Below are positions 11,189 to 18,593 of a stretch of DNA of 38,960 bases, one piece after another. The stretch comes from Tritrichomonas musculus (taxonomy: Eukaryota; Parabasalia; Tritrichomonadida; Tritrichomonadidae). Under the pieces are notes generated by a model, which did no database searches, was not told the DNA's origin, and saw only the letters and a program-made list of their open reading frames with translations. Each line of letters opens with the position of its first letter. Positions within the stretch are counted from its first letter, which is position 1. Location of the stretch: contig JAPFFF010000143.1 in the NCBI GenBank assembly GCA_039105265.1, positions 1-38,960 of the forward strand, in the 5' to 3' direction. Position numbers and translations under genes: made by a program.

Positions 11189-11285
11189 AGTAGTAAAGTA
11201 TAGGCTCCGGTCCGCTGCGCTCCCCGAGAGACCTATACCGCTTCGCTCCGCTCGCGCTACTCCAGGGCTCCCGCCCCGGACCCCA
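11189..11285 (+). repeat. Left terminal repeat of the nested element, GC-rich fold-back
   Basis: It starts AGTAGTAAAGTATAGGCTCC and ends near CCGGACCCC. Compared with the reverse complement of 21243-21321 it shares the ends, the word TAGGCTCCG and the block CTACTCCAGGG. It folds on itself: GTATAGG (11198-11204) pairs with CCTATAC (11232-11238), and AGTAG (11189-11193) with CTACT (11257-11261). Confidence 0.75.
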
Positions 11286-11410
11286 TTTTTAAAATAGATA
11301 TATTAATTGTATACCCCTTCCTCCCCCCCTATAAATGAAAATTAAAAAAATTCAAAAAAACTGAAAATCAAAAAATTGAAAAATCAGAAGCTGAAAATGA
11401 GAAATTAAAC

Positions 11411-12115
11411 ATGCTTTTGGAAGAAAATGACAACGAATGGGCAAACAGCATGCGTGATGTAAAAGAAGAAATACAAGAGCTAAGAGACAGGATAGAGGAT
11501 TTGGAGAACAGAGAAGACGATTTGTATGACGATATAGTATATCCAGAAGCCCAGACAGAAGGGGAGGCCCAGTGGTTTGATGTCAAAAATGATGATGACT
11601 ATGAGATTAAAAATATCTTTCCATATGATATTAGACGAAAAAGTAATGGAAGAGTAGCCGGAGAATTTGTAAATAAAAAGAGTGGATATATTCAAATAGC
11701 TTTAAATCGAAAGCCCTATCGAAAGCACATTCTCGTGGCAAAACACTTCATTTCAAATCCCGACCACCTCCCTATTGTAGACCATAAAGACCATGATAGA
11801 ACTAATTATCATGTATCAAATCTTCGGTGGGTATCAGCTAAAGAAAACAGCAAAAATAAATATGGATACAAAGGCCAAAAGTATAATTATCTAGATGACC
11901 TGCCTGCGGATTGTCAACAAATTACTTTATTCAAAGGGTGGGAGTTTGAAAATTATTTCATTAGTTCAGACAATAAAATTTGGTTCTACAATGGAAATCA
12001 ATACAGAGAATTAAAAATTTATAAGAGCCGAAGCTATTTATATGTTAGTATGATGGATATAAATAATAAACATCACAGCATTGGATTAAATGCTTTGATT
12101 CAAGAATATAATTGA
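11411..12115 (+). CDS. NUMOD/HNH endonuclease-like protein
   Basis: A 234-aa protein. Residues 15-40 form an acidic coiled coil. Residues 64-113 resemble the NUMOD4/DNA-binding part that precedes HNH nucleases in phages and large DNA viruses (FPYDIRRKSNGRV...GYIQIALN, then HILVAKHFI). The HNH core follows at 123-140 with VDHKDHDRTNYHVSNLRW, followed by SAKENSKNK. A second NUMOD-like segment lies at about 178-230. Such proteins are usually homing-type or free-standing nicking or cleaving enzymes. It is the only nested gene on the plus strand and converges on the minus-strand run, 39 bp from the end of the 94-aa gene. It could be an endonuclease that hitchhikes in the element, or part of its mobility or replication. 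Confidence 0.8.
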   Translation: MLLEENDNEWANSMRDVKEEIQELRDRIEDLENREDDLYDDIVYPEAQTEGEAQWFDVKNDDDYEIKNIFPYDIRRKSNGRVAGEFVNKKSGYIQIALNRKPYRKHILVAKHFISNPDHLPIVDHKDHDRTNYHVSNLRWVSAKENSKNKYGYKGQKYNYLDDLPADCQQITLFKGWEFENYFISSDNKIWFYNGNQYRELKIYKSRSYLYVSMMDINNKHHSIGLNALIQEYN

Positions 12116-12154
12116 GCAGCAAAAAAAAATACCTCCATCTAATATTTTTTTACT

Positions 12155-12439
12155 TTATGCCTTCACTAATTCAGCCAATTTTTTCAGCTCCTCTAGCTCT
12201 TTTTTCTTTCGTAGCCTATACTCCTTTTGTTGTTGCCTTCTTGCCTCGAGCCTTTCCTCTGGTGTATTGTATTTACTCTTTCTGCCTCGCTTTTGTTTTT
12301 CAGGGAGGGGTTCGGCTTGGGTTTCCTCTTCAGCTTTTTCTTCAGAGATTATTTTTAAATTCTCTTCGGATTTACTTTTAGATAGTTTTTTTATAATATC
12401 AGTTTTATTGAATTGTGTGAGGTCTATTTGATTAGTCAT
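12155..12439 (-). CDS. Small basic bZIP-like coiled-coil protein
   Basis: I start this 94-aa protein at the ATG at 12439 (MTNQIDLTQF), because the frame upstream overlaps the preceding gene. The middle is Glu/Lys-rich. The C-terminal half has a basic cluster (KRGRKSKYN) followed by an Arg/Gln-rich helix (EARRQQQKEYRLRKKKELEE) and a short leucine-containing heptad end. This is the layout of a basic DNA-binding helix next to a coiled coil, like bZIP factors, though too short to be sure. It is last in the minus-strand run. It could be a transcription factor or a DNA-packaging protein of the element. Confidence 0.6.
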   Translation of the reverse strand: MTNQIDLTQFNKTDIIKKLSKSKSEENLKIISEEKAEEETQAEPLPEKQKRGRKSKYNTPEERLEARRQQQKEYRLRKKKELEELKKLAELVKA

Positions 12440-12470
12440 TTGCCTTCGTGATAAAATGTAAAATAAATTT

Positions 12471-12995
12471 CTAAACACACACATATTTCAAACACAGATG
12501 ATATTTGTTAATTAGTTCGTTGTATTGTTTGTTATATACTTGCTTGAAGTCCATACAAACTTCTCCCTTGTCGTTTACTATTTTTATGGCTTCGATTCTG
12601 CGTATCGGATTAGCTTTCCCAGCACAGCATTTTATATCTTCATCCACATGCAATTCTACCATCTCAGCTTTGACAGAACATTTAATTATATCAATCAACG
12701 CCTCTACTGGAACAATGATACAATTTTTTGAAATAAGATTAGTTAGCAAAGCTTTATCTTGGTTCAATAAAATATTAGCAAATGTTTCAAGAATAATATA
12801 TTTTACATCTTTTACATCATCTTCTGGGCTGTCTTCTAGCTCGACATTTCTTGTTATCACAATCTCTTCCTTCCCATCATCCCTTTTGTTTATGATGATA
12901 TTGTTATTAATATTAGATGTTGATTGAGCTGCGGCTTGTGGTTCTAATGATAAATTAGCATTAACACCTGCATTATTTGCTCGTTTCTTAATCAT
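12471..12995 (-). CDS. Unnamed conserved element protein (paired with the outer 233-aa protein)
   Basis: 174 aa. The N-terminus is Asn/Ser/Ala-rich and probably disordered. Residues 60-174 form a folded block matching the C-terminal block of the outer element's 233-aa protein at 23468-24169: a helix, then VELHVDED against VELIIDED, a pair of cysteines (CCAG against CTGC), a strand preceding a KG turn, a VYNKQY / VYAQLV helix and a terminal cysteine-valine (YVCV / LCV). The presence in two distant elements suggests a virion or replication role. I do not recognise the family. The start codon has a T8 run about 10 bp upstream on the coding strand. Confidence 0.75.
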   Translation of the reverse strand: MIKKRANNAGVNANLSLEPQAAAQSTSNINNNIIINKRDDGKEEIVITRNVELEDSPEDDVKDVKYIILETFANILLNQDKALLTNLISKNCIIVPVEALIDIIKCSVKAEMVELHVDEDIKCCAGKANPIRRIEAIKIVNDKGEVCMDFKQVYNKQYNELINKYHLCLKYVCV

Positions 12996-13018
12996 TTCAT
13001 TTCGAAAAAAAATTTTAT

Positions 13019-13447
13019 TTAATAGATTATGTTCTCTATTTTTACTTTATGCTGCGGGCCATATATGACATTCCCTTTATCTTTTTCATTAGCCTTCCCT
13101 TGTATCTCCCCTAATTTTTCAGGTTTCTTGAGGTAAGGAGGAAGGATGGGTGCTTTAGGAGCCTTATCTTTTTTTAAATAATACCCTCCGTCTGTGATGC
13201 TGACAGGTGGTTCATGCAAGGGTTTCGTTCTATGTTGATTACTCTTCGGCGGCTTCACAGGCTTGCTTTCCATATATTTGATAGGCGGTCTATTGTAATA
13301 TGGATTAAATGTGATAGCATAAGTATTATCATTAGAGAATATGCCAAAATGATTAAAGCCTATGGTGTGTTCTGTTTTTGTTCCTTCGTTGAACATTTCT
13401 CCTTCTACTCCAATGATAGATGAACTAGGATTCCTATATTTATTCAT
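13019..13447 (-). CDS. Unrecognised Pro/Lys-rich small protein
   Basis: 142 aa. The N-terminal third may fold as short strands (SSIIGVEGEMF, TIGFNHFGIF, YAITFNPYY). The remainder is rich in proline and lysine and probably extended (KPVKPPKSNQHRTKPLHEPP; PPYLKKPEK). It lies between the 149-aa and 174-aa genes, both of which have counterparts in the outer element, while this one does not obviously. A T7 run lies upstream of its start codon. No function can be assigned. An internal capsid or cement protein would fit the position beside MCP. Confidence 0.65.
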   Translation of the reverse strand: MNKYRNPSSSIIGVEGEMFNEGTKTEHTIGFNHFGIFSNDNTYAITFNPYYNRPPIKYMESKPVKPPKSNQHRTKPLHEPPVSITDGGYYLKKDKAPKAPILPPYLKKPEKLGEIQGKANEKDKGNVIYGPQHKVKIENIIY

Positions 13448-13472
13448 TTCATTTCCAAAAAAATTATTCAGC

Positions 13473-13922
13473 TTACTCTAGGACGAGTGGTTGATGCTCC
13501 CCAATGTATAGTTCTGGTGTGCTTAAATTGTATTTCTCTCGTAGCTGAATAATTAATTCTTTCGTTTGTTTTGAAGCATTTTCTATAGAATAATTATAGT
13601 AGCTATGCGCTTCATATACCTGTTCTTGATTTGAGCCGTTGATAAAGAATTCATTCATTTTATAATTTAATCGACGGCGAGAATTTGTGCTGATAACTAC
13701 ATGCTCTATTTCATATTCTTTGATTTTGTCAGGATATATTCTCCAGGTCTTTTTTTCTGTCTTAAGTGATATATATATTACTTTGCCCAAAAATTTGTTG
13801 CGAGAAAGCTGGATGGGAAATTTATCACAGAGGATAGCAAAATTACATTCCTTCCATTCTTCTGGATTTTCAGCGAGGGAGATAATATTGTTGATGTAAT
13901 CGTAGACTCTTTGCTCTTGCAT
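13473..13922 (-). CDS. Unnamed conserved element protein, 149 aa (paired with the outer 153-aa protein)
   Basis: I use the ATG at 13922 (MQEQRVYDYINNIIS), because a longer reading would overlap MCP. The protein aligns along its whole length with the outer element's protein at 21760-22221. Shared features are RVYDYIN/RVYEYIN at the start, C(N/D)F-LLC/ILC-(D/E)-(K/R)FPI, YISL, RIYP, EHV, the basic NSRRR/NLRRR, FxNG, SYYNYSIE/SFYNYSIE, LREKY and a final LVLE/IVLDE. It is probably a small alpha/beta fold. It lies directly after MCP with a T8 run between them. Conservation in both elements makes it a candidate core gene (minor capsid or assembly factor), but I know no family name for it. Confidence 0.8.
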   Translation of the reverse strand: MQEQRVYDYINNIISLAENPEEWKECNFAILCDKFPIQLSRNKFLGKVIYISLKTEKKTWRIYPDKIKEYEIEHVVISTNSRRRLNYKMNEFFINGSNQEQVYEAHSYYNYSIENASKQTKELIIQLREKYNLSTPELYIGEHQPLVLE

Positions 13923-13959
13923 TTGTGGTGGAGATAAAAAAAATTTTAAGAATGAATAT

Positions 13960-15558
13960 TTATTGTGGAGTAGTGAGGTCATAATTTCCAAGACGAACGA
14001 GAGGAGGCATACCATTAGGCTGAACCAAAATTGATATTGATGAATCAAATAAAAGACAAATTAGAGGTGGGGTTTGAACATCACTGGCATATGTATTTGC
14101 CCCAGTATTTTGTGATACAATAATTTCAAAATTAATAGGAGACAGAGATGTGAGTCCCTGCTGATATGTGTTGTCTGTCTCTGTTGGCAGAGCAATGAAA
14201 AAGCTGGTCCTGTCATCAGGATAATTTCCAGTTGAGCGTCTGTATGGTTGATTATTTGTTAGTGAAGCTACGACTTCTTTATTAAACCCGCTTTGTCCAC
14301 CATTCATATTCATAGCGTTTTGGCAGTACTCTAAGAATTCTGGATACTCATCTGTCGTTCCAAATGCTTTTGCAGGGATGTTTCCATAGCCTCCACAGTT
14401 TAATTGAAATAGCTTAAATTGTGGATTCTTGAAGTAGGTATGATGAGTGTGCTTTTCAGGGAATAAACAAAATATTGAGTCAACAAAGCGAGGAGTAATA
14501 GTACAGGTGGTTTTGCAATTTGGATTTTTTAGTCTATTTGTTGTAGTATATACAGAAAGGGTTTGTGTAGGAAATGTTAATGGATGAGTTGGGTCAGCAT
14601 ATCTTTGAACGAGACTGGAATAAATATTATCTTCAATACCAAAGCATGGTATGATAGATGAGCATTCAGTAGTTTCATAACTGTTTACTTGGAATGTTCT
14701 GGGGTTTGCTGTAAGTGTTGTTTTGTCTGATGATATGGCAGTATACATTGTTATTGGTTCATTTATTGGAGTAAATTCATTCGTAATATTTGGTAAAGTA
14801 TATTTTGATATTTCTTTATAGTTATTTTGCAAACATAGTTCTGGGCCCAAAGGACAGCATACCATTCCAGCACACGAGAAGAATAATCGAAGCTCTATCT
14901 TGCCTGCGAAGGCTGGGAGGTATTTAATATTAGAGAGTGGTAAGAATCGTCTTAAATCTATCTTGAGATGAATTTTATATTTTTGTTCATACCATTTAAT
15001 ACCATTTCTCTCTTTCCAATCAACAATGAATCCTGTTCTACTTCCTGACTTACCATTCCATATATCTTTATGTCTGGCCTTAGAATATACATCTGCTCTC
15101 TTTGTTGTTTCGTTGGCACAACAGGCTGTTAAAAATGATTCTTCACAACCAAAATTCTGTGTATAGATAGTAATGCCATTAGCCACGATTTCATATTTTT
15201 CGACGGCATCTCTAGCATCTTTAAAGCCAAACCAAACTCTATTGAATTGATAATTATCATCTGTATTTTCTATTTCTTTAACCTCTTGTCCAGCAGCTTC
15301 TTTAATACTGACTTCCATATCAGCTCTAATAAATCCATTATATATGTCTGCTGTATTGTTTGTGTTTGGAGATATAATAGCAGTGGTATATGAGCCTTGG
15401 GGGATTGAAGGAGATGGAGAATATGATGTTTGGGGACTTATAGTATACTGTTTGTTGGTATCACTTAGGGCTATACAATTATCTACAATATCAAAATATG
15501 ATGCTATTTGGGTACATACTTCAGCTGATGTTCTGAGTTCAATCTCTGGATTAATCAT
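13960..15558 (-). CDS. MCP: Major capsid protein (double jelly-roll) of the nested element
   Basis: 532 aa. It aligns with the outer MCP (25660-27684) at spaced landmarks: VWFGFKDA against LFVGLKSS, then EIVANGITIYTQNFGCEESF against EILHNNVNVGYQQNECVREGF, then ET-K(R). Further matches are an HLKIDLRRFLPL / VEFDLNVPFDDL stretch leading to a strand, and FKLFQLNCGG / CYLNIGG near the C-terminus. Strand-rich with few charged helices, it fits the double jelly-roll fold of Polinton and adenovirus-like capsids. It is shorter than the outer MCP and lacks the Pro-rich loop seen there. A T7 run precedes the start codon. Neighbours are the 198-aa Pro/Glu-rich protein upstream and the 149-aa conserved protein downstream. 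Confidence 0.85.
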   Translation of the reverse strand: MINPEIELRTSAEVCTQIASYFDIVDNCIALSDTNKQYTISPQTSYSPSPSIPQGSYTTAIISPNTNNTADIYNGFIRADMEVSIKEAAGQEVKEIENTDDNYQFNRVWFGFKDARDAVEKYEIVANGITIYTQNFGCEESFLTACCANETTKRADVYSKARHKDIWNGKSGSRTGFIVDWKERNGIKWYEQKYKIHLKIDLRRFLPLSNIKYLPAFAGKIELRLFFSCAGMVCCPLGPELCLQNNYKEISKYTLPNITNEFTPINEPITMYTAISSDKTTLTANPRTFQVNSYETTECSSIIPCFGIEDNIYSSLVQRYADPTHPLTFPTQTLSVYTTTNRLKNPNCKTTCTITPRFVDSIFCLFPEKHTHHTYFKNPQFKLFQLNCGGYGNIPAKAFGTTDEYPEFLEYCQNAMNMNGGQSGFNKEVVASLTNNQPYRRSTGNYPDDRTSFFIALPTETDNTYQQGLTSLSPINFEIIVSQNTGANTYASDVQTPPLICLLFDSSISILVQPNGMPPLVRLGNYDLTTPQ

Positions 15559-15584
15559 GGTGTTTTTATAAAAAAATAAAAACT

Positions 15585-16181
15585 TTATAACATATCAGAG
15601 AAAATATTATTCCTCCTTCTACGAATGACCTGAGGTTGAGGAGGAGGTGTTGGTGGTAGTTCTTCCTCTGGTTCTTCTTCTATATCATTGACAAAGTCAA
15701 CTTTGCCTGAAGTCAAATTAGGCTCTTGAATATATTGTGGCTGAGTATATTGATAGTAGGGTTTGCTCATTTGTTTTTGCACCACTTCTTTTATCATCCT
15801 TTTTTGTTCTTTCTTTTCTCGTTTATTTTTTATTTCTTCCCCCAATAACTTTAGCTGATTTAATATTTCCATATTTATTGTAGGGTCAAAAATGGCTGAA
15901 TTATTTGATTGCGGCTTAGTCCTTTCGATTTTTTTGGCAGAGCAGACCTTTCCCTGAGAGCAAGTGGGGAGAGGTTTGGTAGGCTCTTCTGCTGGCTCTT
16001 CTACTTCCTGCTCTTCTACCTGTGGTTCAGCTTGAGGTTTGGATAGGGGCTCTGTTCTTCTTTTCACAATATATTTATTCTCTTTTTTTGTAGGCAAGAC
16101 ATCCCACTCAGGGTCATCACGACCATTTAACCAGTTTTGTATTACTTGTAATCTCTTCGATCCAGTCAAATGTTTAGACAT
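15585..16181 (-). CDS. Unrecognised Pro/Glu-rich protein with small N-terminal domain
   Basis: 198 aa. Residues 1-40 look folded (GSKRLQVIQNWLNGRDDPEW). A long Pro/Glu repeat region follows (EEQEVEEPAEEPTKPLP), then a basic helix at about 110-140 (KNKREKKEQKRMIKE) and an acidic, proline-rich tail ending in IRRRRNNIF. The order of a small head, an extended linker and a basic end suggests a capsid-associated or scaffold protein. It lies 26 bp upstream of MCP in the same direction. I do not recognise a family. Confidence 0.65.
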   Translation of the reverse strand: MSKHLTGSKRLQVIQNWLNGRDDPEWDVLPTKKENKYIVKRRTEPLSKPQAEPQVEEQEVEEPAEEPTKPLPTCSQGKVCSAKKIERTKPQSNNSAIFDPTINMEILNQLKLLGEEIKNKREKKEQKRMIKEVVQKQMSKPYYQYTQPQYIQEPNLTSGKVDFVNDIEEEPEEELPPTPPPQPQVIRRRRNNIFSDML

Positions 16182-16245
16182 TTAAATAATATTAAAATCG
16201 CTTTCTTTGAGTTTTATTTGCTTTTTTGGAGTTTTTGGGAGTTTT

Positions 16246-17001
16246 TCACCTCCTTGCTTTTCTTCTTCTTCTCATGCCTCTTATCATTCTATATCTTTTG
16301 CCTTGATATATTTTATAACCTGATGGTTTTCTTGAATAATGGATACGTGGATAATTTAAAGAATTTAGATAATAATTGGCTAATAATTCATTATTTACGT
16401 CTCCTATTTTTTTCTCTAATTCTTTCTTCTTCTCTTTGTTGTCTATTCTCTCACTGCTCTCTCCTAGTGATTTTATTACTTTAGCTCCTACTTTAACATA
16501 TTTATTGTCTGTTGCATTACCAATAGATTCTGCAATTTCACCACCTCCTTTGAGTAATTCAGTTTTATTATCCCATGCCCATTTCAATCTCTCTTTCATT
16601 TTATTTACGTGTTCATAATTATTTTTGGGTATTCCATCTGTCATTTTATTATATGCTTTTTTAAGCTTGTTTACAAATTTCCCTGCTATCCCTTCGGAAT
16701 TATTTTGAGTTGTCATAGGGGGTGGCATAGGAGCTGGTGCTGGTGCTGGAGGCGGCATATAATGTGGGGTAGGAGGAGGTTCTTGGATTGGCTTGGGAGG
16801 AGCTGGAGTAGGAGTAGGAACTGGAACTGGTTTTTGGATTGGTTCTAGAGAAGGTCCTTGGGTGGGTTTTTTGCTAAAGAATTTGTTATATGTATTGCTC
16901 ACAAGATTTGATATTTTATCACTTATCCCTCCTATTGGCTCTTCTGTACCATCACTTCGTAGGGTAGGAGCAGTACCCATCGTTAAAAATGGAATAGACA
17001 T
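16246..17001 (-). CDS. Basic, Pro-rich virion protein candidate, paralogue of the next gene
   Basis: 251 aa. A Pro/Ala repeat tract fills about residues 50-98. Residues 142-233 match the adjacent 229-aa protein: W-x-x-N-x-x-ELL-x-GG (against EIL-x-GA), IGNATDNK against IGEATGNNK, and YSRKPSGYKIYQ against YGRKPTRYKMYQ. The extreme C-terminus is protamine-like (RGMRRRRKARR). The Gly/Ala helical block and basic tail resemble capsid-interior proteins such as adenoviral pVI/pVII/pX in style, but I claim no homology. It starts in TTTAAATG. Confidence 0.7.
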   Translation of the reverse strand: MSIPFLTMGTAPTLRSDGTEEPIGGISDKISNLVSNTYNKFFSKKPTQGPSLEPIQKPVPVPTPTPAPPKPIQEPPPTPHYMPPPAPAPAPMPPPMTTQNNSEGIAGKFVNKLKKAYNKMTDGIPKNNYEHVNKMKERLKWAWDNKTELLKGGGEIAESIGNATDNKYVKVGAKVIKSLGESSERIDNKEKKKELEKKIGDVNNELLANYYLNSLNYPRIHYSRKPSGYKIYQGKRYRMIRGMRRRRKARR

Positions 17002-17023
17002 TTAAATGAAGACAAAATTTAGC

Positions 17024-17713
17024 TTACCAATCATCCTTCTCAAACTTGTCATATGCTTCTCTTTGTCTTCTTACAGCTTCTTGTAGATCGGCCACAAATT
17101 GTTTATCTTGTTTCCAATTTCTAGCTTTTTCAGCTGCTGACATTTTTTTCTTTGGAGGTGATTCTTGTTTCTTTGGTAATGCTTTGGGAGGCGGGGATGG
17201 TTTTTTGGGAGGCGATTTTTTGGGTGATGATTTTTTGGGTGATGATTTTTTATTTTCTGTCGTGGCTTCTTTTTGTTTTTGCTCTATTTGTTTCTTCAAC
17301 TGATTTAATTTTTCATTGGCTTCATCAATATATTTATTTCTTCTTTGATACATTTTATATCTTGTTGGCTTCCTTCCATAAAACATCCTTGGTACATCAG
17401 CATAGGCTATATGTTTGTTTCCAAACATCCGAGCATTCCTATCCTGAATTAATTGAGCCAACAATTTTTCCTGGCTGTTTTTATCATCAATTTGTCCAAG
17501 AGTTTGGCCTGCTGCTCTTGTAACACCTGCTGCTACATTCCATTTATTATTTCCAGTCGCTTCCCCAATTATATCACCTACATCTGCAGCTCCTTGTAAA
17601 ATTTCTGCTTTATTATTATTAATCCAATTACCAATTTTTCCAAATATACTAACACCAGCATCTGAAGGGGTAGATGGAATATATTTTCCAGAGTCAATAG
17701 TTCCTGAAGGCAT
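17024..17713 (-). CDS. Basic Lys/Pro-rich virion protein candidate, paralogue of the previous gene
   Basis: 229 aa. Residues 29-124 are the block shared with the 251-aa protein, including IGEATGNNK and YGRKPTRYKMYQ. After it comes a coiled-coil segment (ANEKLNQLKKQIEQKQKE) and a low-complexity SPKK repeat region (about 155-190; SSPKKSSPKKSPPKKPS). SPKK repeats bind the DNA minor groove in histone H1 tails. A final helix has alternating charges. It lies 15 bp after the ATPase stop and probably shares its transcript. The two paralogues have kept the folded block but swapped accessory tails: Pro/Ala tract with an Arg tail in one, an SPKK tail in the other. Confidence 0.7.
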   Translation of the reverse strand: MPSGTIDSGKYIPSTPSDAGVSIFGKIGNWINNNKAEILQGAADVGDIIGEATGNNKWNVAAGVTRAAGQTLGQIDDKNSQEKLLAQLIQDRNARMFGNKHIAYADVPRMFYGRKPTRYKMYQRRNKYIDEANEKLNQLKKQIEQKQKEATTENKKSSPKKSSPKKSPPKKPSPPPKALPKKQESPPKKKMSAAEKARNWKQDKQFVADLQEAVRRQREAYDKFEKDDW

Positions 17714-17728
17714 TTATTGTGAAATAAA

Positions 17729-18583
17729 TCATTCAAAGTAATATTTGTTGGCTGTTATATTACAAATAAATTTGTCGTGAGGCTCACGATGCTGCAAATA
17801 TTCCTTGACTGTTTTTTTGATATTTAGATTGTTATTCGTTTGTTGGAGCAATGATGTAAAATCTTCTTCTGAATATCCACTATAGCATATAATATCGGTG
17901 GCCAATCTCTTTGCATTTATATGGACAAATCTAATGGTTTGGATAGCCATAATGCATGTAATATTATAGTGCCTAGTTTTTGTTAGTAGCCTTAAGAATT
18001 CAGTATTATTATGCGTCAATAAATCGCTCCCAGCACAGTCATCCAATATTATTAGAGTGTTATATGGATATGATGAAGTTTGATATTTTACTAGCTTGTT
18101 TGCTATATATACTATTCTATCATCTATTTCTTGAAGGGAGTGCTTGTTTATTAGTCTCTGCATTTCTTCATTTGTCTCTTTCATTTTTGATAATACATGC
18201 TTTACCATCGCATAATATTTTATCTTTCGCTTTAGATGTTTTTTCAAATAATCCATCAATTCTGCTTCGTTCAAATATATGATTGGTGTCTTGACATTTT
18301 GACTCATCGCCTCTGCAGTTTTGTCCATCTTACCGCTTGTGGAACAGAATACTATCTTCTGGTAGTAGGGATACTTAAATAATCTCTCGGTAATTAAAAT
18401 GTGTTTCCATATCCAATAACTTTTTCCAGCACCTGGTTTGCCTATCAAAAAATATATACCGTTCGTGCTAAATGGATAGGAAGGATGAATTGGTTTCATA
18501 AGTGCAGACTCTATTTCCTTTTGGTTTTTTCGCATGGTTTTTTGGATTAAAACTTCTACTTCTTTCATTATTTGTTTAGCCAT
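17729..18583 (-). CDS. A32/FtsK-HerA-type genome packaging ATPase of the nested element
   Basis: 284 aa. The Walker A motif GKPGAGKS is at 48-55 after a strand (GIYFLI). The Walker B motif LIILDD is at 177-182. A downstream strand with glutamine (MAIQT, 212-216) fits the sensor position of the FtsK/HerA superfamily. The order and spacing are those of Polinton and NCLDV A32 packaging ATPases, which pump DNA into the capsid. It lies between integrase and the two basic virion-protein candidates, with gaps of 10 and 15 bp, so it looks like an operon-style cluster. It is more compact than the outer ATPase. Confidence 0.9.
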   Translation of the reverse strand: MAKQIMKEVEVLIQKTMRKNQKEIESALMKPIHPSYPFSTNGIYFLIGKPGAGKSYWIWKHILITERLFKYPYYQKIVFCSTSGKMDKTAEAMSQNVKTPIIYLNEAELMDYLKKHLKRKIKYYAMVKHVLSKMKETNEEMQRLINKHSLQEIDDRIVYIANKLVKYQTSSYPYNTLIILDDCAGSDLLTHNNTEFLRLLTKTRHYNITCIMAIQTIRFVHINAKRLATDIICYSGYSEEDFTSLLQQTNNNLNIKKTVKEYLQHREPHDKFICNITANKYYFE

Positions 18584-18593
18584 TTATTGTTGG

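Noticed and set aside
12505-12927. Plus-strand 140-codon Ser/Ile/Phe-rich frame
   Set aside because: Antisense shadow of the conserved 174-aa gene, which has a homologue in the outer element.
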